DNA of 5,362 bases, from contig DXGD01000324.1 of the NCBI GenBank assembly GCA_019114115.1, positions 1 through 5,362 of the forward strand. The letters are read 5' to 3'. The position numbers and the translations under genes were made by a program. Of the stretch, positions 1 through 5,362 are shown piece by piece; position 1 is the stretch's first letter; each line of letters starts with the position of its first letter. The DNA is from Candidatus Nesterenkonia stercoripullorum (GTDB lineage: Bacteria; Actinomycetota; Actinomycetes; Actinomycetales; Micrococcaceae). Under the pieces are notes generated by a model. The model searched no databases. It worked only from the letters and a program-made list of their open reading frames with translations, and was not told the origin of the DNA.

Positions 1-109
1 CTGGGCGATCGCCGCCACCGCCTGCCTCAGCGCCGCCCCCAGCTTCACCACCATCCCCGGCCTGGCCGCCACCAGCCGCCCCCGCCCCGGGGGAGGCTTT
101 CCTCCCTAA
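1..109 (+). CDS. Possible 3' end of an unidentified gene (partial)
   Basis: Reading from base 2, an open frame of 35 codons runs in from the left edge and ends at TAA (107-109). Nearly every codon ends in G or C, mostly C, until the last few, which is the pattern of real genes in this genome. The peptide starts with an alanine-rich hydrophobic stretch (WAIAATACLSAA) that could be a last membrane helix, then a Pro/Arg/Gly-rich tail. The stop overlaps the stop of the convergent phosphatase gene, a normal tail-to-tail arrangement. The opposite strand is also open here, in frame with the phosphatase gene beyond its stop, but it would need many AGG and GGG codons, so the plus strand is preferred. 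No family can be recognised from so short a piece, and it may not be a gene at all. Confidence 0.4.
   Translation, partial: WAIAATACLSAAPSFTTIPGLAATSRPRPGGGFPP
91..106. other. Hairpin at convergent gene ends
   Basis: A perfect 6-bp inverted repeat, GGGAGG (91-96) and CCTCCC (101-106), encloses a 4-base loop and abuts the stop codons of both convergent reading frames. Its place suggests a role at the 3' ends of both transcripts. There is no T-run on either strand, so it is not a canonical intrinsic terminator, and G/C-rich sequence can form such a stem by chance. Confidence 0.3.
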
Positions 110-999
110 CCCAGCGCGGCGATCCGTCGCAGTCCGTCGGCTGCAGCCGACGCCGAGATGCCCGGCGCGAGGCCGAGATAGTGCCGAGCATGCTGGTCCG
201 CTCCGCCCACAGTGTCGAAGCGGCCGCCGGCCCGCCGCAGGATGAGCATCGCGGCGGCGATGTCCCAGGGCTTCGTATCAACCCCCAGCACGACGTCGGC
301 CCACCCGGCTGCCGCGTGGCACAGCTCCAGGGCCCCTGAAATGACGCGCCGCACAGCCGAGTGGGACTGCACGAGGTCGGCGTAGATGTCCAGGGCCGCC
401 TGACGATGTGACGCGAGGACCTCGGCCGCGGGGAAGCTGGTGATCAGGTTCAGCGCCGGCCCGGACCTCCGCGGGGCGGCCACGATCGGGAGCCTGGCGT
501 GATCGGTGGCGGGCGTGCTCAAGTAGGCGCCGTCGTCGTCGGCGGAGAACGTCTGCTGGTTCACCGGGTCGTGGACTACTCCGGCGACGACCTCGCCGTC
601 TATGGCTGCGGCGATCGATATGCTGAACAGTGCGAAGCCATGGGCGAAATTGGAGGTCCCATCGATCGGATCGACGATCCACTGCACGCCGGAGGGCGCC
701 GCCTGGGCGCGGTCTGCGGGCTGCGAGCTCTCCTCACCGAGCACCCTCGAGCCTGGCACATCCTGAGTCAGCCGATGGACGAGCGCCGCCTCCGTCGCGG
801 TGTCGAACGCGGTGACCAGATCGTGGGAGCTGGTCTTGGTCTCCGCGCGGACCCCCGTCCGGAACGCCGAGCTCAGCTCTGCGCCGACGCTTTCCGCCGC
901 GGCGATTGCCCAGGAGTGCAGCTGGGAGGGTGCCGGAAGTCCGCCTGAACTCTCTGGACCACTCTTCGGCCGCCGGGGCGGATCGTGCGAAATATCCAT
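106..999 (-). CDS. Inositol monophosphatase family protein
   Basis: A 297-residue member of the Mg2+-dependent, Li+-sensitive inositol monophosphatase fold, which removes phosphate from inositol-1-phosphate or related small phosphate esters such as histidinol phosphate or PAP. All family motifs are present: DLVTAFD (residues 60-66, D66), GEE (88-90), the signature WIVDPIDGTSNFAHG (107-121, with metal ligands D110 and D113), GALELCHAA (222-230) and PWDIAAAMLILRRAGG (244-259, D246). The catalytic metal site therefore looks intact. Residues 1-25 are a polar, proline-rich extension before the first helix. The ATG at 999 is chosen because a -35/-10 pair ends 7 bases before it; no Shine-Dalgarno sequence is seen, so a leaderless mRNA is likely. 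The frame stays open far upstream through the App1 gene, but that part is antisense shadow. The exact substrate cannot be told from sequence; IMPase, HisN and CysQ types share these motifs. Confidence 0.93.
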   Translation of the reverse strand: MDISHDPPRRPKSGPESSGGLPAPSQLHSWAIAAAESVGAELSSAFRTGVRAETKTSSHDLVTAFDTATEAALVHRLTQDVPGSRVLGEESSQPADRAQAAPSGVQWIVDPIDGTSNFAHGFALFSISIAAAIDGEVVAGVVHDPVNQQTFSADDDGAYLSTPATDHARLPIVAAPRRSGPALNLITSFPAAEVLASHRQAALDIYADLVQSHSAVRRVISGALELCHAAAGWADVVLGVDTKPWDIAAAMLILRRAGGRFDTVGGADQHARHYLGLAPGISASAAADGLRRIAALG

Positions 1000-1006
1000 A
1001 GTGTGA

Positions 1007-1035
1007 ACTCTACTGACAACCCCCGATGCCCCCAA
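1007..1035 (-). promoter_or_regulatory. Promoter of the inositol monophosphatase family gene
   Basis: On the minus strand TTGGGG (1035-1030) lies exactly 17 bases before TAGAGT (1012-1007), a TAnnnT-type -10 box. The ATG follows 7 bases later, so transcription should start at or next to the A of the start codon, giving a leaderless mRNA. This is a prediction from motif and spacing only. Confidence 0.5.
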
Positions 1036-1050
1036 TCCCGTAAGGCGCAT

Positions 1051-1056
1051 TAGACT
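1051..1056 (+). promoter_or_regulatory. -10 box of the App1-type phosphatase gene
   Basis: TAGACT lies 9 bases before the ATG at 1066, placing the transcription start within about three bases of the start codon. No Shine-Dalgarno sequence precedes the ATG, which fits leaderless translation. No good -35 hexamer is seen at 16-18 bases upstream; that position (about 1028-1033) coincides with the -35 box of the divergent gene. Confidence 0.45.
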
Positions 1057-1065
1057 AGATGAGCG

Positions 1066-2223
1066 ATGACGAAGTTCCAGCCCACTGAGAACGTCCAGGA
1101 TCTTGAGGCGCTCTCCGCGCATAAGCGATCGGCCCTGCGCAACCGCGCGATGAGGCTGGAGGACCGCTGGCAGCAGTTCAGGTTCGGCCTGGCACGACGC
1201 CGCGGGCTGGACATCACCGTGCTCTCCTTCGCCGGCTACGGGACCCAGCAGTGGGTCCGCGTGTTCTCGCGCGTGGTGATGACTCGTGACGCGCAGTTCG
1301 AGAACGGCCGCCGGGTGGCGAAAGTCATCGCCGACGGCGTACGCGGATGGCGCAACTTCATCTCCGCTCCGGTTCCCTTCGCCGACGTGACAGTCACAGT
1401 GGGAGGACGCAGCGTCTCCCTGACAGCTGACCGTGGAGGAAACGTCGATGCGGTCATCGAGGTCCCGCTGGAACCCGGCTGGCACCAGGTCACGCTGCAG
1501 ACCGCCGGATCGGAGCCCACCAGCGCGGAAGTCTTCGTGATCGCCGATGGCACGGCGACCGGCGTCGTCTGCGATATCGATGACACGGTCGTGGTGACCA
1601 AGCTGCCCCGGCCGATGCTGGCCGCATGGAACTCCTTCGTCCTCGATGAGCACGCCAGGACCCCTACTCCCGGGATGGCCGTCATGATGGAGCGGCTGAT
1701 GATGACCTATGCAGGCTCCCCAGTGCTCTACATCTCCACGGGGGCCTGGAACGTCGCTCAGACGCTCACCCGCTTCCTCACCCGGAACCTGTACCCCGAA
1801 GGCCCGCTCCTGCTCACGGACTGGGGTCCGACGGAGGACCGGTGGTTCCGCTCCGGAAAAGCGCATAAGGTCGAGCAGCTCGAACGGCTCGCGGGTGAGT
1901 TCCCCCGGATGCGGTGGATACTGATCGGCGACGACGGCCAGCACGACCCCACGATCTACGCGGAATTCGCCCGCCGCTACCCTGACGCCGTCGCAGCTGT
2001 CATCATTCGCGAGCTGACCTACTCGGAAGCGATGCTGGCCGGTGGCCGAGCTGAGCACCCGAATCGGGACGCTGGCGGGCAGGCCACCGGATGGACCGAT
2101 ACCGGCGACGTGATCCAGAATGTCGGCGAGCGGCGCATCCCCTGGATCTACGGCCCGGACGGGAAAGACCTCGTCTGGAAGCTGGAGCAGCACGGCCTCT
2201 TACGGCCGGCCCGGGAAAGCTAG
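1066..2223 (+). CDS. App1 family (DUF2183) HAD-type phosphatase
   Basis: A 385-residue protein of the App1 phosphatase-domain family (DUF2183), named after the yeast actin-patch Mg2+-dependent phosphatidate phosphatase. The N-terminal part (about 1-160) holds a GYGT motif (residues 57-60) and a beta-rich region (about 103-160). The C-terminal catalytic part has all four HAD motifs: DIDDT (D170 nucleophile, D172 acid/base), YISTGAWN (222-229, S224), K265/K268 in SGKAHKVEQL, and IGDDGQHD (287-294, acidic metal ligands D289, D290, D294). No signal peptide or membrane helix is visible, so it should be cytosolic or peripheral. The ATG at 1066 follows a -10 box by 9 bases, consistent with a leaderless start. 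The last four codons and the stop form the first unit of a 15-bp tandem repeat. Its bacterial substrate is unproven; phosphatidate hydrolysis is inferred from the eukaryotic homologue only. Confidence 0.92.
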   Translation: MTKFQPTENVQDLEALSAHKRSALRNRAMRLEDRWQQFRFGLARRRGLDITVLSFAGYGTQQWVRVFSRVVMTRDAQFENGRRVAKVIADGVRGWRNFISAPVPFADVTVTVGGRSVSLTADRGGNVDAVIEVPLEPGWHQVTLQTAGSEPTSAEVFVIADGTATGVVCDIDDTVVVTKLPRPMLAAWNSFVLDEHARTPTPGMAVMMERLMMTYAGSPVLYISTGAWNVAQTLTRFLTRNLYPEGPLLLTDWGPTEDRWFRSGKAHKVEQLERLAGEFPRMRWILIGDDGQHDPTIYAEFARRYPDAVAAVIIRELTYSEAMLAGGRAEHPNRDAGGQATGWTDTGDVIQNVGERRIPWIYGPDGKDLVWKLEQHGLLRPARES

Positions 2224-2298
2224 GCCCGCGTAAGCGAGGCCCGGGAATGCCACGCTCGGGGAAGCTAGGCTCTGGAACGTGAGGCACCGGAGGGCTGG
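2209..2298 (+). repeat. Degenerate 15-bp tandem repeat, six units
   Basis: Six consecutive 15-bp units of GCCCGGGAAAGCTAG begin at 2209, 2224, 2239, 2254, 2269 and 2284. Counted against the first unit, the following ones match at 12, 12, 13, 10 and 10 of 15 positions; the next 15 bases match at only 7, so the array fades away from the gene. The first unit supplies the last four codons (Ala-Arg-Glu-Ser) and the TAG stop of the App1-type gene. Units 2 and 5 have GAG where units 1 and 4 have TAG. The array fills about half of the 182-bp gap before the permease gene. Confidence 0.7.
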
Positions 2299-2353
2299 AC
2301 GTGCGAATGCGGAGCGCAGCCGGCCGTTCACCGGCGACGACGGCGCGCTGAGG

Positions 2354-2396
2354 CATACTCCGCGGGACATATGAGGGAAGACGGGATGAGGGAGGG
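2354..2396 (+). promoter_or_regulatory. Possible -10 box and Shine-Dalgarno of the permease gene
   Basis: GGAGGG at 2391-2396 lies 9 bases before the ATG at 2406 and is a strong ribosome binding site that fixes this start; the nearby ATGs at 2371 and 2386 are out of frame. CATACT at 2354-2359 resembles a -10 box and would give a leader of about 40 bases, but no convincing -35 element is seen at normal spacing. The ribosome site is well supported and the promoter weakly. Confidence 0.45.
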
Positions 2397-2405
2397 CTCA
2401 GGTCG

Positions 2406-3158
2406 ATGTCGATCACAGTTGCGCTGACGGTAGTGGGGTTGGTGCTCCTCAGCTCGATCATCCAACGCATCGCCGGAATGGGCTTCGGCATGATCCTGGC
2501 GCCCTTCATCGTGGTGATGCTCGGAGCTCACGAGGGCATTATGCTCGTCAACTTCCTCAGCATCATCGCTCCTGTGCTTGTCGTACCGCGGGTATGGCCC
2601 GATATCGAATGGCGGCGGGTGATGTGGATCGGCGTGCCGGCGATAGCCATCATGCCGGCTGCGGCATGGCTCTCGGTGAACTCCCCGGCCGGCCCCCTGT
2701 ACATGCTGGTCGCGGCGCTGGTGCTCTTCGGGCTCTCCAGCTCGCTGATTCTGCGCCGGATCAATCGCCGCGTCGATGGCAAAACGGCGCAGGTCATTAC
2801 GGGAATCGGGTCCGGTGCGGGCACTGTGCTCGGCGGTGTGGGAGGCCCAGCGGTCACGATCTACGCAGTGCTCTCGCGCTGGCCGCTGATCTCCATGATC
2901 GCGACCTTGCAGCCCATGTGGATCATGATGTCGGCAGCTTCCTTCGGCTCCAAGCTGGCCTTCGACGACGGCCAGCTGCCCGGTTTGCCCTGGTGGGCCT
3001 GGGTCGGTTCGGCAGGGGCTATCGTGCTGGGCATTTTCGTGGGCGAGTGGGTGCAGCGCCGTGTCGACGAGAAGCTGGTTCGCCGCCTCGTCGTCGTCCT
3101 GGCCTTCCTCGGTGCCCTGCTGGCGCTGGCCACAGGCTTGCGGGAGATGCTCGGCTGA
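2406..3158 (+). CDS. TauE/SafE (TSUP) family membrane permease
   Basis: A 250-residue integral membrane protein of the TSUP superfamily (sulfite exporter TauE/SafE), whose members move sulfite, sulfonates, sulfoacetate or other small organosulfur anions across the cytoplasmic membrane. Length and layout fit the family. About eight or nine hydrophobic segments are visible (roughly residues 4-20, 23-40, 44-61, 72-90, 96-115, 128-155, 162-181, 196-214 and 226-245), and each half opens with a glycine-rich motif, IAGMGFGMILAPF (22-34) and GIGSGAGTVLGGVGGPA (133-149), the mark of the internal duplication. A charged loop, RRINRRVDGK (117-126), separates the halves. The start is fixed by GGAGGG 9 bases upstream. 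No sulfur-metabolism gene is next to it, so its substrate is unknown. The next gene starts 112 bp further on with no clear terminator between, so co-transcription is possible. Confidence 0.88.
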   Translation: MSITVALTVVGLVLLSSIIQRIAGMGFGMILAPFIVVMLGAHEGIMLVNFLSIIAPVLVVPRVWPDIEWRRVMWIGVPAIAIMPAAAWLSVNSPAGPLYMLVAALVLFGLSSSLILRRINRRVDGKTAQVITGIGSGAGTVLGGVGGPAVTIYAVLSRWPLISMIATLQPMWIMMSAASFGSKLAFDDGQLPGLPWWAWVGSAGAIVLGIFVGEWVQRRVDEKLVRRLVVVLAFLGALLALATGLREMLG

Positions 3159-3270
3159 GCCCGGCGACGATGTGAGGCAGGTCCCATCGCAGCGTCTGTG
3201 CCTGGGAGTTTCATGAATGAGGGTCTGTTGCAGTGCGCAATGCGGGGCTGATGCTGGCACCATAGAAGCG

Positions 3271-4656
3271 ATGGCCTCCTCCACTGCACCTAAGCGCTCC
3301 TTCCGCCTCCCTGTCCCGCCCCTGTGGCTGCTGGGAGTGGTCGAGGCGGTGCAGGCTGTTCTGGCGACGGCGCTGCTGGTCGCGGTGCCGGTTCTCGCCA
3401 TGACGCTGGCCGGAGGATTCAGCGGTGACGACCCGGTGTTCATCATGAACTTCTCCGCGCAGATCTGGCTCATCGTGCATGGGGTGCCCGTGGAGCTCGC
3501 CCTCACTGCCGGAGCTGCCGCGATCGGAGCCGAGGTCCTCCCGGAGACCGGATGGATGCACTTGGTCCCCTTGGGCTTCACGCTCATCCCGCTGGCCCTG
3601 GGGTGGCGGGCGGGGGCGCGGCTGGCCCGCGGCTCCTATGCGAATCAACTGTGGCAAGGCCTGCTTCCCCTCGTGCTGCTCTACGGCGCGGCCGGTGCCG
3701 GGATGGGCGTCCTGGGCACTGCGGGCGTGATCACCGTCTCGCCGCTGACGGCGGGCCTGTGTGCCGCCGCTGTCATGATGATCGGCGCGCTGGCCGGGTG
3801 CTATGCCGAGGCGCGCAGCGCCACGCGGATGATCGGGGTGGACCTGGAGTCCGCCGTCGAACGGTTCTCGCAGCGCATGAAATGGGCCGGTTACTACCTG
3901 TGGGCCGTGGCACGCGCGGGAGTCGTGGCCAGTATCGCGGCGGTAGGGCTGGCAGCGGCCCTTTTCGCCGGGTTCGTCGCGGCGAGCTGGATGGACGTCG
4001 CCAATGCATACCAGCAGCTGGATCCGGGCTTCTGGGGCGTGGTGGGGCTGACGCTGCTGCATCTGGGGCTGCTGCCCAATCTGATCCTGTGGATGTTGGC
4101 CTACGCCACAGGCGCTGGCTTCTCCGTGGGAGAGGGTTCCGTGCTGGCGCCGGGTACCGCCGACGTCGCGGCGATGCCTGCCGTGCCGGTGCTGGCTGGA
4201 CTTCCGGACCAGACCCATCCGATGACCTTCGCCGTCATCGCCGTGCCCGTGCTCGCCGGGGCCATCGCCGGCTGGTGGCTCATGCGCGAAGGGGAGAACC
4301 ACCTCGACGACTTCTTCGCCCTGCGGATCAGCTTCCGCCCCGCCTCGCTCGCTCTTTCTACGCTCCTCATGGGCATTCTGACAGGCCTGATCGCGGCGCT
4401 TCTCATGATCGGGCCGCTCTGGATCTCACATATCTCGCTGGGCATCGGTCGCCTATCCGACATCGGCCCGAACGCCCTCATCAGCGCGGGGATGCTGGCC
4501 GTGTGGGTAGGGCTGGGCGCCGTCGTCGGGCATATGCTGGCCCCGCTGGCGCATCAGCGGGGACGACGCCGCAAGGTCAGCGCCGAAGGCAGCAGCGCCG
4601 AAGGGGCCAGTGCAGAAGGGGCTAGTGCAGAAGGGCTCAGCGCAAGCCGGGGATAG
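3271..4656 (+). CDS. perM: DUF6350 / PerM-like membrane protein
   Basis: A 461-residue actinobacterial membrane protein with about nine or ten hydrophobic helices. It belongs to DUF6350, the family of mycobacterial PerM (Rv0955), linked there to cell division and survival under stress. Marks of the family are WLIVHGVPVEL (66-76), the PLGFTLIPLALGWRAG block (100-115), and the LPNLILWMLAYATGAGFSVG block (268-287). PerM lies directly before purN in Mycobacterium; here purN is 472 bp downstream, with one gene on the other strand in between. The ATG at 3271 is chosen because MASSTAPKRSF leads straight into the first helix. An ATG at 3217, 8 bases after GGGAG (3204-3208), would add 18 residues with three cysteines and cannot be excluded. 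The cytoplasmic-looking tail carries four Ala-Glu-Gly-x-Ser repeats (438-457) from a 15-bp DNA repeat. Family assignment is confident, molecular role is not. Confidence 0.87.
   Translation: MASSTAPKRSFRLPVPPLWLLGVVEAVQAVLATALLVAVPVLAMTLAGGFSGDDPVFIMNFSAQIWLIVHGVPVELALTAGAAAIGAEVLPETGWMHLVPLGFTLIPLALGWRAGARLARGSYANQLWQGLLPLVLLYGAAGAGMGVLGTAGVITVSPLTAGLCAAAVMMIGALAGCYAEARSATRMIGVDLESAVERFSQRMKWAGYYLWAVARAGVVASIAAVGLAAALFAGFVAASWMDVANAYQQLDPGFWGVVGLTLLHLGLLPNLILWMLAYATGAGFSVGEGSVLAPGTADVAAMPAVPVLAGLPDQTHPMTFAVIAVPVLAGAIAGWWLMREGENHLDDFFALRISFRPASLALSTLLMGILTGLIAALLMIGPLWISHISLGIGRLSDIGPNALISAGMLAVWVGLGAVVGHMLAPLAHQRGRRRKVSAEGSSAEGASAEGASAEGLSASRG
4582..4641 (+). repeat. 15-bp tandem repeat encoding Ala-Glu-Gly-x-Ser units
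   Basis: Four in-phase 15-bp units start at 4582, 4597, 4612 and 4627. They read Ala-Glu-Gly followed by Ser, Ala, Ala or Leu, then Ser, at the very end of the DUF6350 protein. Units 2 and 3 differ at only two wobble bases, which points to recent slippage or duplication. The fourth unit contains the stop codon of the convergent gene on the other strand (4637-4639). Confidence 0.85.
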
Positions 4657-5092
4657 ACGTGAGCATATTGTCCTCGTAGTCCACGAAGCACTGGTTCAGC
4701 GAGCTGTCGGTCAGGGCGAGCTCCCTGCATTCGTCGAACTCGGAGGTGGCCTGCCAGAACATCGTCTGAGCACCCCCGACGAGGGCGAACATCCCGCAGC
4801 AGATCAGCACAGCACTGGCGCTGATATACATCAGCAGCGGAAGCTTCCGTCTGATGCTCTGCACGAGCAGCACGATCGCGCCCGCCACCCCAGCAAGCCC
4901 TGCGACGACGGCGAGCAGCCGGTAGGGCAGCGGAAGCTGCAACCCGATGTAGCTCAGGATCAGCGCCAGCATGAGCCAGCCGGTGAACCTGCCATAGAAG
5001 GCGAACGTCTCGGGTTTCAGGTCCGCGGCCCGGCGCCGGCGGGTTGGCTTCTGCTGCTCCTGGGGAGGGCGCTGCGGTGGTGTGACGCTCAT
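4637..5092 (-). CDS. Small three-helix membrane protein of unknown function
   Basis: A 151-residue protein that I do not recognise as a named family. The first 27 residues are polar, rich in Pro, Gln and Arg, with RRRR at 18-21, which should keep the N-terminus in the cytoplasm. Three hydrophobic helices follow (about 38-53, 57-80 and 85-108, the last with C98 and C99). The C-terminal part of about 43 residues is acidic, would lie outside the membrane, and has two cysteines, C122 and C135, spaced so that a disulfide is plausible. Tryptophan, helix pattern and G/C third bases support a real gene. A TAGGCT box 8 bases before the ATG and the absence of a Shine-Dalgarno suggest a leaderless mRNA. 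Its 3' end overlaps the DUF6350 gene by 20 bp tail to tail, and it is divergent from purN with 36 bp between start codons. Confidence 0.8.
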   Translation of the reverse strand: MSVTPPQRPPQEQQKPTRRRRAADLKPETFAFYGRFTGWLMLALILSYIGLQLPLPYRLLAVVAGLAGVAGAIVLLVQSIRRKLPLLMYISASAVLICCGMFALVGGAQTMFWQATSEFDECRELALTDSSLNQCFVDYEDNMLTSIPGLR

Positions 5093-5099
5093 GATGCAC

Positions 5100-5122
5100 C
5101 AGCCTATCGCCGTACTAGGCTG
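5100..5122. promoter_or_regulatory. Back-to-back -10 boxes forming an inverted repeat before purN
   Basis: CAGCCTA (5100-5106) and TAGGCTG (5116-5122) form a perfect 7-bp inverted repeat around 9 bases. Read outward, each arm is a TAGGCT -10 box: the right arm lies 7 bases before the purN ATG at 5129, the left arm 8 bases before the minus-strand ATG at 5092. Both mRNAs would be leaderless or nearly so. -35 elements are weak on both sides; the best for the minus strand is TGAAGT (5129-5124) at 17-base spacing, which lies on the purN start codon. Confidence 0.5.
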
Positions 5123-5128
5123 TACTTC

Positions 5129-5362
5129 ATGCGCATAGTGGTTCTCGTTTCGGGTTCAGGCACGAATCTCCAGGCACTGCTCGACGCCGCAGCGGCCGAA
5201 CGGCTCCCGTTCGAGCTGGTCGCCGTCGGCTCTGACATTGCCGGATGCCGGGGTCTGGAGCGGGCGAATGCGGCCGCAGTGCCGACTTTCGCGGTGCCGC
5301 TGAGCCGCGGCGGCGATCGCGAGGCCTGGAACCAGGAGCTGGCGCAGGCGGTGCGCGAGCGG
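5129..5362 (+). CDS. purN: Phosphoribosylglycinamide formyltransferase, N-terminal part
   Basis: The first 78 codons of GAR transformylase, which transfers a formyl group from 10-formyltetrahydrofolate to glycinamide ribonucleotide in the third step of purine synthesis, in the cytosol. The start MRIVVLVSGSGTNLQALLDA is typical: a first beta strand, then the SGSGTNLQ loop (residues 8-15) that binds the substrate phosphate, then helix 1. LVAVGSDIAGCRGLERA (31-47) matches the second strand and the loop and helix after it. The family is about 190-210 residues long, so well over half lies beyond the right edge, including the catalytic Asn/His/Asp residues. The ATG follows a TAGGCT box by 7 bases with no Shine-Dalgarno, indicating a leaderless mRNA. 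In related genomes purH usually follows. Confidence 0.95.
   Translation, partial: MRIVVLVSGSGTNLQALLDAAAAERLPFELVAVGSDIAGCRGLERANAAAVPTFAVPLSRGGDREAWNQELAQAVRER

Noticed and set aside
106..2193. A 695-codon open frame on the minus strand covering the IMPase-type gene and nearly all of the App1 gene
   Set aside because: Beyond 999 its codons mirror those of the App1 gene base for base (second position on second position), a common antisense shadow in G/C-rich DNA. The region encodes no recognisable domain, while the plus strand has intact HAD motifs.
2319..2335. A GCCGG/CCGGC stem with a 7-base loop between the App1 and permease genes, as a terminator
   Set aside because: The stem is only 5 bp and no T-run follows; such stems are expected by chance at this G/C content.
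3213..3251. A 12-codon open frame before the DUF6350 gene as a possible leader peptide
   Set aside because: It has poor spacing to GGGAG (4 bases), no run of regulatory codons, and no attenuator-like hairpin after it.
2328..3587. A 419-codon open frame on the minus strand opposite the permease gene
   Set aside because: Its product is rich in His, Arg, Asp and Gln with no domain, and the plus strand encodes a clear TSUP permease.
3211..4302. A 363-codon open frame on the minus strand opposite the DUF6350 gene
   Set aside because: Composition is typical of antisense reading of a membrane protein gene (His, Gln, Gly and Arg rich), with no motif.
3552..4625. A 357-codon plus-strand frame inside the DUF6350 gene
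   Set aside because: It is the shifted frame of the real gene, giving an Arg/Gly/His-rich product without hydrophobic helices.
4554..5099. A 181-codon minus-strand frame overlapping the small membrane protein gene
   Set aside because: It is low-complexity Arg/Ala/Pro sequence in another frame; the 151-residue frame has coherent membrane helices and a promoter at the right distance.
1..5362. A mobile element, CRISPR array, phage or defence system
   Set aside because: No transposase, integrase, spaced direct repeats, or defence-type domains are present; gene content is ordinary chromosomal and the repeats are short tandem units at gene ends.

Overview
The window looks like chromosomal DNA of a high-GC Gram-positive bacterium (Actinomycetota, probably Micrococcales). 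The grounds are strong G/C preference at third codon positions, a DUF6350/PerM-family membrane protein close to purN (the order seen at Rv0955-purN in Mycobacterium), and several genes whose start codon sits just behind a TAnnnT -10 box with no Shine-Dalgarno sequence, as is common for leaderless actinobacterial mRNAs. The family or genus cannot be fixed from this stretch.

Layout, left to right. A short plus-strand reading frame that may be the 3' end of an unidentified gene runs in from the left edge and meets the stop codon of an inositol-monophosphatase-family gene on the minus strand (106-999). That gene is divergent from an App1/DUF2183 HAD-type phosphatase gene on the plus strand (1066-2223), with 66 bp between the two start codons. 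The App1 gene ends inside a degenerate 15-bp tandem repeat (2209-2298). A TauE/SafE (TSUP) permease gene (2406-3158) and a large DUF6350/PerM-like membrane protein gene (3271-4656) follow on the plus strand. The DUF6350 gene also ends in 15-bp tandem repeats (4582-4641) and overlaps, tail to tail by 20 bp, a minus-strand gene for a small three-helix membrane protein (4637-5092). That gene is divergent from purN, whose first 78 codons close the window (5129 to the edge).

How the parts relate. The two phosphatases share one compact divergent promoter region and both act on phosphate esters, possibly phosphoinositol or phospholipid compounds, but a joint pathway is only an inference. DUF6350 and purN are old neighbours; here they are separated by the minus-strand gene and purN has its own promoter. 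No mobile element, CRISPR array, RNA gene or defence system is visible. The least ordinary features are the two in-frame 15-bp repeat tails, the cluster of leaderless starts, and an inverted repeat whose arms are the two divergent -10 boxes in front of purN.
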